From contig JAIOPP010000069.1 of assembly GCA_021413845.1 (NCBI GenBank), positions 29,358-93,357 of the forward strand: a stretch of 64,000 nt of DNA. The letters are read 5' to 3'. The DNA comes from Planctomycetia bacterium. Lineage in GTDB: Bacteria > Planctomycetota > Planctomycetia > Pirellulales > PNKZ01. Position numbers and translations under genes: made by a program. Below are positions 1-9,084 of this stretch, in pieces (the first letter of the stretch is position 1; every line of letters begins with the position of its first letter). A model generated the notes under the pieces. That model was given only the letters and a program-made list of their open reading frames with translations. It had not been told where the DNA came from and ran no database searches.

Positions 1-1
1 C

Positions 2-2929
2 AAGCGGATCGAGTCGCAAACGCTCAACGGCGTCGCGGTGATCAAGATCTTCTTTCACCCGAGCGTCGATATCGCCACGGCCCTCTCGCAAGTCACTTCG
101 GCGAGTCAAGCGATTCGCGCTTTGATGCCGCCGGGCGTGCAGCCGCCGATCATCATTCGCTTCAATGCTTCGAGCGTGCCGATTCTGCAGATCAGCTTGA
201 GCAGCGAAACGATGTCGGAGGAAGAGGTCTACGACTACGGGCTCTACGTGCTCCGCACGCAGCTTTCGACCGTGCAAGGGCTCACGATGCCGACCCCCTA
301 CGGCGGCCGCGAGCGGCAGGTGATGGTCGACATCGACCCGCAAATGCTCCAAGCCAAAGGGATCTCGCCGAAAGAGGTCGCCGACGCGATCAGCGCCTAC
401 AACTTGGCCTCGCCGACCGGCGTCGCGCGGATCGATACGCATGAATATCCCGTCACTCTCAACAACACCCCGCTGACGCCGGCGAGCTTCAACGACATTC
501 CGATCAAAGTCGTCGGCGGGGCGACGATCTATATGCGCGACGTCGCACAAGTGCGCGACGGGAGCCAAGCGCAGAGCACGATCGTGCGCCGCAACGGCGT
601 TCGCGGCGCGCTCGTTACGCTGCTCAAGAACGGCAACGCTTCCACGCTCGAGATCGTGAACCGAGTGAAAGAGATGCTGCCGGAGATTCGTGCGGCCGCG
701 CCGGCGAACCTTAAGATCGATCTGCTGTTCGATCAATCGTTGTTCGTCACCGCGGCGATTCACGGCGTGATCGTCGAAAGCATCATCGCCGGTTTGCTCA
801 CCGCCGCGATGATTCTCCTGTTTCTCGGCAGCTGGCGAAGCACGCTCATCGTCGCGGTTTCGATTCCGCTGGCGATCCTATCTTCGATCACGATGCTGTA
901 CCTGCTCGGGCATTCGCTCAACGTGATGACCCTCGGCGGCTTGGCGCTCGCGGTCGGCATCTTGGTCGACGATGCGACGGTCGAGATCGAAAACATCCAT
1001 CGCAACGTCGGCCTCGGCAAACCGCTGCGCCAAGCGATTCTCGACGGGGCCATGCAGATCGCCGGGCCGACGTTCGTTTCCACGCTGACGATCAGCATCG
1101 TCTTCGTCTCCGTGTTGTTTCTCGACGGCGCGCCGAAGTACTTATTCACGCCGCTGGCGTTGGCCGTGGCCTTCGCGATGCTCGCGTCGTATCTGCTTTC
1201 GCGGACGATCGTGCCGACGATGGTCGACTACTTGCTTCCCGCCGAGCTCGCGCATCATCACGATGCTGCCGCACAGCAAGGTCGCTTCGCACGCTTGCAT
1301 GCCGCGTTCGAGCGGAGCTTCGAGCGGTTTCGCGAACGGTACGTGGCGCTGCTCGAATGGAACTTGAATCATCGCCGAACCGTATTCCTCGTGTTCGGCG
1401 CGATGGTCGCGACCGGCTTGCTCGTCCTCCCTTGGGTCGGGCGGGATTTCTTCCCGACCGTCGATACGGGCCAATTCCGCCTGCATGTTCGGGCACCAGC
1501 CGGAACGCGCGTCGAGCAGACGGAGCGCCACTTCGGCGACGTCGAAAAGGTCATTCGCGAGCTCATTCCCAAAGACGAAGTGGAGCTCGTGCTCGACAAC
1601 ATCGGCTTGCCGAATCGAACCTATGCGATGGCGTTCGGCGACAGCGCGACGACGGGCATGGCCGACGGTGAGATTCTGGTCGCGCTCGCGCATCACCGCA
1701 CCCGTTCGACGCCCGAGTATATCGCGAAGCTGCGCGAAGAACTGCCGAAGCGCTTCCCGCAATTGACGTTCTTCTTTCAGCCGGCCGATATCGTGAGCCA
1801 GATCCTCAACTTCGGCTTGCCGGCTCCGATCGACATTCAGATCGCCGGGCTGAACAAGAAGGAAAACTATGCGATGGCGACCGAGATCGCCGAGCGAATT
1901 AAGACGATCCGCGGCGTCGAAGACGTGCATCTGCATCAAGTGATGAACGTGCCGAAGCTTCACATCGACGTCGACCAAACTCGGGCCGGCGAGCTCGGAC
2001 TAACGCAACAAGACGTCGCCAACAGCGTGCTCGTTTCTCTTTCCGGCAGCGGTCAGGTGCAGCCCAATTATTGGGTCGACCCGAATATGGGAATCTCGTA
2101 TCTCGTCGAAACGCGCACGCCGATCCACCGGCTCGATAGCGTCGACGCCCTCGGCGGCCTGCCGCTGACGTCGCGCAAGAATCCCGGTTTGCAACTCCTC
2201 TCCAACGTGGCGAACATCTCACGCGGCGTTACGGCGGAAGTCGCGAACCACACGAACGTCCAACCGACCTACGATGTCTATGCCAACGTGCAGGGGCGCG
2301 ACCTCGGCAGCGTCGCGGGCGAGATCCATCGCGTGCTCGAGGAGTATCGCGCCAAGCTTGCTCCGGGAAACACGATCGCGCTGCGCGGCCAAGTCGAAAG
2401 CATGGAGTCGGCGTTTATCCGACTCGGCTTAGGGATCGTGTTCGCGGCGCTCTTGGTTTATCTCTTGATGGTGGTCAATTTCCAGAGCTGGCTCGATCCG
2501 TTCATCATCATCACGGCTCTGCCGGGTGCGTTGGTGGGAATCGTCTGGTCGCTCTATCTCTGGCACACGACGTTCAGCGTGCCGGCGATGATGGGGGCGA
2601 TCATGTCGATCGGCGTCGCCACGGCCAACAGTATCTTGCTCGTCACGTTTGCCAACGAAGTACGCGGCGAAGGGAAATCGGCCTTCGACGCCGCTCTGGA
2701 AGCGGGGAAGACTCGTATGCGTCCGGTGTTGATGACAGCTGCGGCGATGATTATCGGCATGCTGCCGATGTCGCTCGGCCTCGGCGAAGGGGGAGAGCAA
2801 AACGCCCCACTCGGACGGGCGGTGATCGGCGGACTGTTGCTCGCCACGTTCACCACACTGCTGTTCGTACCGGTCGTTTACAGCATCTTACGCCGCAAAG
2901 AACGGGCCCCTGAAATGGTGATCGAGTAG
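2..2929 (+). CDS. RND-family efflux transporter permease subunit, 5' end cut by window
   Basis: Inner-membrane proton-driven efflux pump of the AcrB/HAE1 type, which works as a trimer with a periplasmic adaptor and an outer-membrane channel. The reading frame is open to the first base of the window, and the first visible residues (KRIESQTLNGVAVIKIFF) match the interior of the porter domain, so roughly 80 N-terminal residues lie outside; the GTG at position 38 is not the real start. The visible 975 residues contain two membrane-segment clusters (about 253-410 and 806-967) and the TM4 signature VDDATVEIENIHRN at about 321, carrying the paired Asp used in proton relay. The substrate cannot be told from sequence. 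The adaptor gene follows 126 bp downstream, the reverse of the usual adaptor-pump order. Confidence 0.95.
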   Translation, partial: KRIESQTLNGVAVIKIFFHPSVDIATALSQVTSASQAIRALMPPGVQPPIIIRFNASSVPILQISLSSETMSEEEVYDYGLYVLRTQLSTVQGLTMPTPYGGRERQVMVDIDPQMLQAKGISPKEVADAISAYNLASPTGVARIDTHEYPVTLNNTPLTPASFNDIPIKVVGGATIYMRDVAQVRDGSQAQSTIVRRNGVRGALVTLLKNGNASTLEIVNRVKEMLPEIRAAAPANLKIDLLFDQSLFVTAAIHGVIVESIIAGLLTAAMILLFLGSWRSTLIVAVSIPLAILSSITMLYLLGHSLNVMTLGGLALAVGILVDDATVEIENIHRNVGLGKPLRQAILDGAMQIAGPTFVSTLTISIVFVSVLFLDGAPKYLFTPLALAVAFAMLASYLLSRTIVPTMVDYLLPAELAHHHDAAAQQGRFARLHAAFERSFERFRERYVALLEWNLNHRRTVFLVFGAMVATGLLVLPWVGRDFFPTVDTGQFRLHVRAPAGTRVEQTERHFGDVEKVIRELIPKDEVELVLDNIGLPNRTYAMAFGDSATTGMADGEILVALAHHRTRSTPEYIAKLREELPKRFPQLTFFFQPADIVSQILNFGLPAPIDIQIAGLNKKENYAMATEIAERIKTIRGVEDVHLHQVMNVPKLHIDVDQTRAGELGLTQQDVANSVLVSLSGSGQVQPNYWVDPNMGISYLVETRTPIHRLDSVDALGGLPLTSRKNPGLQLLSNVANISRGVTAEVANHTNVQPTYDVYANVQGRDLGSVAGEIHRVLEEYRAKLAPGNTIALRGQVESMESAFIRLGLGIVFAALLVYLLMVVNFQSWLDPFIIITALPGALVGIVWSLYLWHTTFSVPAMMGAIMSIGVATANSILLVTFANEVRGEGKSAFDAALEAGKTRMRPVLMTAAAMIIGMLPMSLGLGEGGEQNAPLGRAVIGGLLLATFTTLLFVPVVYSILRRKERAPEMVIE

Positions 2930-3055
2930 GACGGTTCGAGTAGGGGAGTTATCCAGTGAATCGTCCGCTGTTTCGATTTTGATGTAAGACTCGTCGCCGC
3001 GGCCGGTATTCCCAGTAGAGTCCGATGAATTTGCAGCCGTAAGGAGATTTCAGCC

Positions 3056-4528
3056 ATGTCTGCCGCGACCCTCACCTCGCACCACGACGCGTTCCGTGAA
3101 GCTTCCGATCTGAAGCAGACCGTGCGAGACGCACTGGCCTTCGCCGATCAAATGAACGATCGATCGGAGCAGGTCGATCGGCTCACACCGCCGGGCTCGA
3201 ACAAACCGGCAGGATCCTTCGGCTGGAAGACCTTGGCCGGCGTCTTGGTCGTCGCGGTCGTCGTCTTGCTGCAACCTTGGAAGCTGCTGCATTCCGAAAC
3301 CATCGCGGCAACGGGTACGGAAGCCGCCGCGGTCAAGACCGTGAAGATCGATCGACCTTCTCCCGCGGCGACTTCCGAAGTCGTGTTGCCCGCCACGCTC
3401 CGTCCTTGGCAAACCACGACGCTCCATGCTCGCGTGAGCGGCTACCTCACCGCTTGGCATAAGGATCTCGGCGCGAAGGTGAAGGCCGGCGAAGTCCTTG
3501 CCGAAATCGAAACGCCGGAGCTCGACCAAGAGCTCGCCGAAGGAGAAGCGACGGCGATGGAATCGCTCTCGGCGGTCGTGCAAGCGAAGGCCGAGCGACA
3601 GGAAGCCGAAGCCGAGCTGAACGTCGCCGAAGCGCAACTGAATCGGGCCCGTGCCGATGCCGAGCTCGCGATCAGCCAGCTTGGTCGCCGCGAACGGCTG
3701 CTCGTCTCCAGCGCAATCTCGCAAGAAGAATACGATACGTTCCAAAAACAAGTCGAGGCCCGCAACGCCGATGTCGCCGCGGCGCAAGCCGACGTCGCAC
3801 GTCGTCGCACCGGTCTGTCGACGAAAGCCGCGATCATCGAAGCTCGCGAAGCCGCGGCCAAGAGCCGGCAAGCGAACGTCGAACGATTGAAGGAGACGCT
3901 GCGATTCAAGAAGATCGTCGCCCCGTTCGACGGCATCGTCACGGGCCGCTCGGCCGAAGTCGGCATGCTGGTGACGGCCGGCAAGGAAGCGTTGTTCGTC
4001 GTCGAAGACATGACCCGCATTCGCGTGCAGGTGAACGTGCCGCAAGCGTATGCCGTGCAAACCGGCCGAGGCACCTCGGCCCTGGTCCGTATTCCTGAAG
4101 CTGCGCTTTCGACGACCGGCACCGTGACTCGAACTTCCGAATCGGTCGATGCCGCGAACCGCACGATGCTCGCCGAGATCGAGCTCGACAACACGACGCT
4201 TCGCTTCCAGCCCGGCAGCTACGTGCAAGTCACCTTCACCGCAAAGCAAAGCGGCACCGCCTGGACGATTCCCGCGAACACCTTGCAGATGCGGGTCGAA
4301 GGTCCGCATGTGGCCGTCGTGAACGCGAAGAACGAAGTTGAGATCAAGCGGGTCGAGCTCGGCCGCGACCTCGGTCGGCGGATCGTCATTAATGCCGGCG
4401 TGCGAGGGGATGAACGCTTGATCGTCAATCCCGACGAAGAGCTGCGTAACGGGCTCGTCGTACAGGTAGCGCCATCGGCACCGGTCGGCGACGAAATCGC
4501 GCAACGGACGAATCAATCCGGTGAGTAA
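3056..4528 (+). CDS. Efflux RND transporter periplasmic adaptor subunit (membrane fusion protein)
   Basis: HlyD/AcrA-type adaptor that links the upstream RND pump to an outer-membrane channel. The 490 residues show a 57-residue hydrophilic N-terminus, one membrane segment at about 58-76, a biotinyl/lipoyl-like half (about 112-160, ending in ETPELD), a long Ala/Glu-rich coiled coil (about 160-280), the second lipoyl half beginning FKKIVAPFDGIVTG, and a beta-barrel domain to the C-terminus. The ATG is preceded by AAGGAG at 3041-3046, a good ribosome site. It is anchored by a membrane helix rather than a lipobox. No TolC-type channel gene follows, so that component must be encoded elsewhere or upstream of the window. 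Confidence 0.93.
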   Translation: MSAATLTSHHDAFREASDLKQTVRDALAFADQMNDRSEQVDRLTPPGSNKPAGSFGWKTLAGVLVVAVVVLLQPWKLLHSETIAATGTEAAAVKTVKIDRPSPAATSEVVLPATLRPWQTTTLHARVSGYLTAWHKDLGAKVKAGEVLAEIETPELDQELAEGEATAMESLSAVVQAKAERQEAEAELNVAEAQLNRARADAELAISQLGRRERLLVSSAISQEEYDTFQKQVEARNADVAAAQADVARRRTGLSTKAAIIEAREAAAKSRQANVERLKETLRFKKIVAPFDGIVTGRSAEVGMLVTAGKEALFVVEDMTRIRVQVNVPQAYAVQTGRGTSALVRIPEAALSTTGTVTRTSESVDAANRTMLAEIELDNTTLRFQPGSYVQVTFTAKQSGTAWTIPANTLQMRVEGPHVAVVNAKNEVEIKRVELGRDLGRRIVINAGVRGDERLIVNPDEELRNGLVVQVAPSAPVGDEIAQRTNQSGE

Positions 4529-4752
4529 GCCTCGAAAACCATCACGTCGGCTGGCATGTCGACACTCGGAAAACCAAGCGTCGGGTAAAAAAATGAAACT
4601 TCTCGGCGACAGCACACACGCCCCAAATCTTCGTTCGCCCGCGGCAGGCCATCGTCCGCACGACGCCGAACGCGTATCATGGGTAACGACGCAGCCGAGC
4701 ACGACCGCGGCCACGGGGCCCGGCGCGGCGAACGGACTTTTGGGTTCCCACG
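4529..4752. other. Intergenic region upstream of the ECF sigma gene
   Basis: This 224-bp gap separates the efflux genes from the ECF sigma factor. It contains an A-run (GTAAAAAAATG near 4586), but I see no hairpin terminator and no recognisable promoter. A frame stays open through it, as is common in DNA this G+C-rich, but its translation resembles no protein. Confidence 0.4.
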
Positions 4753-5361
4753 ATGCCCGTAGACGACTCACCCCTGACGCGAGCCAGCCTCTTGGTTCAG
4801 TTGCGCGACGCAACGAATCACGAAGCGTGGCACGAGTTCGTTCGGCTCTACAGTCCGATCGTGTACGGCTTCGCGCGCAAGCGGGGTCTGCAAGACGCCG
4901 ACGCGGCCGATCTGATGCAAGACGTGATGCGCTCGGTATCGACTGCGATCGGTCGGCTCGACTACGATCGTCGACAAGGAATGTTCCGCGGCTGGCTCTT
5001 CACGATCACGCGCAACAAGATCTTCAATCTACTTTCGTCGCGCCGTACGCATCCGCAAGCATCCGGCGACGCGGTGACGAATCGCTTGCTCGAATCGCAT
5101 CCGGAAGCGAGCGACGGGGCCGACGATTGGGAAATGGAATACCAGCGGCGCCTCGCGTCCTTGGCGATGGAGCGAATCAAAAGTGAGTTTCAAGAAAACA
5201 CCTGGCAGGCCTTCCGACTAACCGCGGTCGAAGGCATCGCGGCGGCCGAGGCGGCGAAGCAAGTCGGCATGTCGGCCGGCGCCATCTACGTCGCGAAGAG
5301 CCGCGTGCTCGCGCGACTCAAAGAAGAAGTCGACGTGCTGCGACGACAGGAGGAAAGCTAA
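4753..5361 (+). CDS. RNA polymerase sigma factor, ECF subfamily
   Basis: Alternative sigma factor of the sigma-70 ECF group, 202 residues. Region 2 runs from about residue 25 to 95 (WHEFVRLYSPIVYGFARKRG, then DLMQDVM and the core FRGWLFTITRNKI). Region 4 is a helix-turn-helix at about 155-195 (AAAEAAKQVGMSAGAIYVAK). The stop codon is one base before the start of the downstream kinase gene, which carries an N-terminal zinc-finger module of the anti-sigma type. That tight coupling, and the known Planctomycete ECF groups linked to Ser/Thr kinases, suggest its activity is controlled by that protein. Its target promoters cannot be read from the window. Confidence 0.93.
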   Translation: MPVDDSPLTRASLLVQLRDATNHEAWHEFVRLYSPIVYGFARKRGLQDADAADLMQDVMRSVSTAIGRLDYDRRQGMFRGWLFTITRNKIFNLLSSRRTHPQASGDAVTNRLLESHPEASDGADDWEMEYQRRLASLAMERIKSEFQENTWQAFRLTAVEGIAAAEAAKQVGMSAGAIYVAKSRVLARLKEEVDVLRRQEES

Positions 5362-5362
5362 G

Positions 5363-7585
5363 ATGAAAGCCGACACGAAATGCCCGCAAACCGACGAACT
5401 TCAGCGATTGCTGAACGATTCGCTTCCCGGCGAGCGCCGCGATGAATGCATCCAACACATGGACGACTGCGGCTGCTGCCAAGAAAAGTTGGAGCAAATC
5501 GCCGTTGAAGGAACGAACCTTTCGCAGCTCGTCGAGCATCTGAACACGGCCGAACCGATGGCGACGTCGGCCTACTGGCCCGCCCTGAAATCGCTCGACA
5601 CGGAGTTGCCGCCGGTCACGCCGAAAGACACTCCGACCCGGACGCGCGAGCTCTCGCTCAGCTTCCTCCAGCCGGCAAGCGACAGCGCCTATCTCGGCCG
5701 GCTCGCGCAGTTCGATGTGATGCGGGTCATCGGGCGCGGCGGCATGGGGCTCGTGCTCGAAGCCTTCGACTCGCGCTTGCAGCGGCACGTTGCGCTCAAG
5801 GTGCTCGATCCGGAACTCGCGTCCGACGACATTGCGCGGCAACGCTTTTGCCGCGAGTCGCGCGCGGCCGCTTCGATCTCGCATGAGAACGTCGTCGCCG
5901 TGCATCAAGTCGAAAAGTCGGGCGAGCACGGACTGCCGTATATCGTGATGCAGCTCATCTCCGGCGAATCGCTCGAGCAGCGGCTGGCCCGCGATAAGAA
6001 ACTTCCGCTCCGCGAGATCGTGCGAATCGGCATGCAAGCCGCACACGGCCTCGCCGCCGCGCACGCACAAGGCTTGATCCATCGCGATATCAAGCCGGGC
6101 AACATCCTCTTGGAGCCGCCGCACGATCGGGTCAAGCTCACCGACTTCGGCCTGGCCCGCGTGGAAGAAGACGTGAAGCTCACGCGCACCGGCTTCGTCA
6201 GCGGCACGCCGTTGTACATGGCACCCGAGCAAGCGCTCGGCGAAGACGCCGATCCGCGCTCGGACCTTTTCAGCCTCGGGGCGATCCTTTACGAAATGTG
6301 CGCCGGCCGGCCCCCTTTCACCGGCAACTCGGCGCTGATGATCTTAAAGCAGATCACGGATACGAAGCATGTGCCGCTCCGCGAGCTCAATCCGCAAATT
6401 CCGGATTGGTTCGCCGCGACCATCGATCACCTGCTCGAGAAGAAGCCGGCGAACCGGATCCAAACGGCCACCCAGCTCGCCGAGTTGCTCGACTTCCAAT
6501 GGGCCCTGCTGAAGACGACGTCGGACGATGTGCCGACGGTCTGCCAGATCGAACAGCGCAAGCTCGTCGTGCGCAATCGCTGGATCGCCGGTGGCATCGG
6601 TGCGACGTTCCTCGCGTTCGGCATCCTCGGCGGCATGTGGTTCAACCACCGCGGAGATCGCGCGCCGGTTCCGGTTTCCTCGGCCGAGCCGGTCGCCGTG
6701 CTCAGTGCGAACGCCGGCGCAGTCTGGTCCGTCGCGTTCGACGCCGCCGGCAAGACCGCGGCGATGGCCGTGGAAGACGGCTCGGTTCGCTTGTGGGACG
6801 TCCCGACGCAGAGCGTGAAGGCTTCTTGGAGCGCGCATCGTGGATTCGTCTGGGGAGTCCACTTCCTGCCCGACGACGAAACGCTCGTCACCGCCGGCGA
6901 CGAAGGGCTCATCAAGCTCTGGAAGCGCGCGGAACCCGAGCCCTACCGGACGTTCGAGCACTCGAACGCCGTCCGCAGCATTGCGTTCTCGCGCGATCGA
7001 CGGATGTTCGCCGGCGACCGCGGCGGAGGCCTTCGCGCTTGGTCGCTCGAAGCGCCTGCGACCGGCAGCGGAGCAGCCGGCGCGACCAAGCCCTTGGCCG
7101 AAGCCAAGCAAGCCGGCGCGTTGTTCGCCGTGGCGATCTCGCCCGACGACAAGACGATCGCCACCGGCGGCAGCGATAAGGTCGTTCGCTTGTGGAACGC
7201 GCAGGACCTCACGCCGAAACTCACGCTCGAAGGTCATGCCGGCCCGATCTACGGCCTGGCGTTTCATCCCGACGGTCGGCGGCTCGTCTCCGTCGGATGG
7301 GACAAAGCGGTGCATGTGTGGGACGCCGCCGCAGGCATGGCCGTGAAGAGTTGGGAAGGGCACACGATGGATATCTGGTCCGTCGCCTATTCGCCCGACG
7401 GCTCGAAGCTGGCGACCGGCGGAGCCGACGGCGCCGTGAAACTTTGGGACGCCGAAACCGGAAAACTTCTCGCAACCTATCTCGGTCACGGCAACTCGGT
7501 ACATACCGTCGCGTTCAACAACGCCGGCACGCAACTCGCCTCAGGCGGCCGCGATGGGGCGGTGCGCGTTTGGAAGATCGAATAG
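5363..7585 (+). CDS. Serine/threonine protein kinase with N-terminal anti-sigma-type zinc finger and C-terminal WD40 propeller
   Basis: A membrane-spanning signalling protein of 740 residues. Residues 1-40 carry Cys7 and His32-x3-Cys36-x2-Cys39, the ligand pattern of zinc-binding anti-sigma domains. The kinase domain (about 115-375) has the glycine loop GRGGMG, the lysine in VALKVL, the catalytic HRDIKPGN at about 240, DFG at about 262 and the MAPEQ activation-loop end, so it should be catalytically active. One membrane helix sits at about 407-428. Residues 443-740 contain seven WD40 repeats ending in LWDV, LWKR, AWSL, LWNA, VWDA, LWDA and VWKI, enough for one complete propeller, predicted extracytoplasmic. 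Cotranscription with the ECF gene one base upstream implies a sense-and-release role. Confidence 0.95.
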   Translation: MKADTKCPQTDELQRLLNDSLPGERRDECIQHMDDCGCCQEKLEQIAVEGTNLSQLVEHLNTAEPMATSAYWPALKSLDTELPPVTPKDTPTRTRELSLSFLQPASDSAYLGRLAQFDVMRVIGRGGMGLVLEAFDSRLQRHVALKVLDPELASDDIARQRFCRESRAAASISHENVVAVHQVEKSGEHGLPYIVMQLISGESLEQRLARDKKLPLREIVRIGMQAAHGLAAAHAQGLIHRDIKPGNILLEPPHDRVKLTDFGLARVEEDVKLTRTGFVSGTPLYMAPEQALGEDADPRSDLFSLGAILYEMCAGRPPFTGNSALMILKQITDTKHVPLRELNPQIPDWFAATIDHLLEKKPANRIQTATQLAELLDFQWALLKTTSDDVPTVCQIEQRKLVVRNRWIAGGIGATFLAFGILGGMWFNHRGDRAPVPVSSAEPVAVLSANAGAVWSVAFDAAGKTAAMAVEDGSVRLWDVPTQSVKASWSAHRGFVWGVHFLPDDETLVTAGDEGLIKLWKRAEPEPYRTFEHSNAVRSIAFSRDRRMFAGDRGGGLRAWSLEAPATGSGAAGATKPLAEAKQAGALFAVAISPDDKTIATGGSDKVVRLWNAQDLTPKLTLEGHAGPIYGLAFHPDGRRLVSVGWDKAVHVWDAAAGMAVKSWEGHTMDIWSVAYSPDGSKLATGGADGAVKLWDAETGKLLATYLGHGNSVHTVAFNNAGTQLASGGRDGAVRVWKIE

Positions 7586-7630
7586 CTTAGCCGGTCAGCA
7601 AGCTTAACCGGTCAGCTGCTTAGCTGGTCA
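7584..7630. repeat. 17-bp tandem repeat, about 2.8 copies, spanning two convergent stop codons
   Basis: Two consecutive 17-base units (7584-7600, AGCTTAGCCGGTCAGCA; 7601-7617, AGCTTAACCGGTCAGCT) are followed by a partial third (7618-7630, GCTTAGCTGGTCA). The array overlaps the kinase stop (TAG, 7583-7585) and the stop of the convergent ceramidase-like gene (TTA, 7620-7622). It probably arose by slippage between the two gene ends. Confidence 0.75.
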
Positions 7631-9083
7631 ATTGCGCGATCTTGTCGCCGACTTGTTGAATCACCGTCTCGAGGCTGCCCGGCGCCACGACCGCGATCTG
7701 CTCTTGATAGATGCCCCGGCCGTAGGTCGGGCGATCGGGGAAGTAGCCCGGCTGCCAATCGTTGGAGATCGTGGCGACGATGAGGGTGAACTTCGGGAAG
7801 CGCTTGCGCAATTCGATCTGGAGCATCTGGTAAAGCTCGCCCGGCGCCACGACCCAGAGCAAGCCGCCGGTGCGCGCGATCGATACCGTGTAAGGAAACG
7901 TTTTGCCCGTCGGCAGCGACGACAGCTTATTGAGCTGTCGCGTCATCCGCTCGGCGCGGGCCCGAGCCTCGCGCAAGGCCGCGTCGTCTTTCGCCGCGCG
8001 GGCCTTCTCTTCCGCGGCCTTCCAATTCGCCAAGTCGCGCTTCGTGTCCTCGATCGTCGGCAAGTCGGGCCGGTAGTCGATCGGAATCAGCACGTCTTGA
8101 AATTTCCATCGTTCGTTCGCCGTCGCAGCGGCCGGATCCAGCGGCGTATCTTTCCAAACACCGAGCGTCGCGCCGGAAACGACCGGGCCCGTGTAGACGA
8201 ACTTCGTCCCCGCCGGCGGCATCGCTTCGAGAATGGCGAGGGTCGCATAACCGAGCTGCCGGCCGTTGCGATCGGCCGTCGCCACGTCGCCGACGAACCC
8301 TTCGCGCGGTCCCAAGTCGCCCGAGGCCCCTTGGATGAAGAAACACGGCGCAGCGCCGGTCGCCCCTTCGACCGTTTCTCGCAGCGCACCGATATAGTCG
8401 GGACTCACGAGCGTGTTCTGCCAGGCGAGGGTCGTCGGATGGCACGCGTAGTTGACGAGCGTACCGATCGTGCGCCCGGGTTTCCCCTCGTTGTCGACCA
8501 ACGTCAGGCGACCGACGACCAACGTGTCGTCGGCAAGCCCTGCGGCATGAAAACCGCAGACGAATTGCTTGCTGCCGGCGTCGAACCCGTCGCGATGCGC
8601 GGCCAAGCTCGAACGACCTGCCGTGCAGACCAACGTCGCCGGCTTCGCCGCGGTGAGCGCCTGCTCGGCGCAGCGCGCCGTGCGCATCGTCATCTCATCC
8701 AAATACGGGCCGATCATGTCTCCGCCGGGAAGATCGGCGCGCGAGCGGGCCATGAAGCCTGCGCCGTGCGTATGCGACAGGCAGACATGCACCTGGGCCG
8801 AAGGAATTCCGGTCGCGTGGCCGGCCGCCTCGCGCAGTGCGTCCATCGCGGCTCGTTCGAGAATGCAATGATCGAGCGCGAGCATCAGCAGGGCATCGCC
8901 CGCGGTGCCGCAACCGCGCGGCTGCAGCCAGAGGGCCGTCGCCGTGATCGGGCGATGGATGCCGGTCGAGCGATCGTGAATCGCCGCGCCCCACATGCGA
9001 TGATACATCCCGACCGGCGGGGTAATGTCGACGCGGGCGACTCCCGCGATCAGCCGCGCTTGCGATGCGATGTAAGGTTCCAT
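7620..9083 (-). CDS. Neutral/alkaline non-lysosomal ceramidase-like hydrolase
   Basis: Member of the neutral-ceramidase N-terminal domain family, whose founders are zinc amidases cleaving N-acyl sphingosine; bacterial relatives beside sugar genes often have unknown substrates. The 487-residue protein begins close to the domain (LIAGVARVDITPP at 11-23). It has the zinc-site motif SHTHG at 103-107, the second ligand region NYACHPT at 211-217, and QGASGDLGP downstream. No signal peptide is visible, so it may be cytoplasmic, unlike the second paralogue at 38197-39705. It is the last gene of a minus-strand run and starts one base after the DHDPS-family stop, which points to cotranscription with sugar-acid enzymes rather than with lipid genes. 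Confidence 0.85.
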   Translation of the reverse strand: MEPYIASQARLIAGVARVDITPPVGMYHRMWGAAIHDRSTGIHRPITATALWLQPRGCGTAGDALLMLALDHCILERAAMDALREAAGHATGIPSAQVHVCLSHTHGAGFMARSRADLPGGDMIGPYLDEMTMRTARCAEQALTAAKPATLVCTAGRSSLAAHRDGFDAGSKQFVCGFHAAGLADDTLVVGRLTLVDNEGKPGRTIGTLVNYACHPTTLAWQNTLVSPDYIGALRETVEGATGAAPCFFIQGASGDLGPREGFVGDVATADRNGRQLGYATLAILEAMPPAGTKFVYTGPVVSGATLGVWKDTPLDPAAATANERWKFQDVLIPIDYRPDLPTIEDTKRDLANWKAAEEKARAAKDDAALREARARAERMTRQLNKLSSLPTGKTFPYTVSIARTGGLLWVVAPGELYQMLQIELRKRFPKFTLIVATISNDWQPGYFPDRPTYGRGIYQEQIAVVAPGSLETVIQQVGDKIAQLTS

Positions 9084-9084
9084 G

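Noticed and set aside
3050..4813. Long minus-strand frame opposite the efflux adaptor gene
   Set aside because: It is Arg/Gly/Leu-rich antisense of a motif-confirmed gene; long antisense frames are expected at this G+C.
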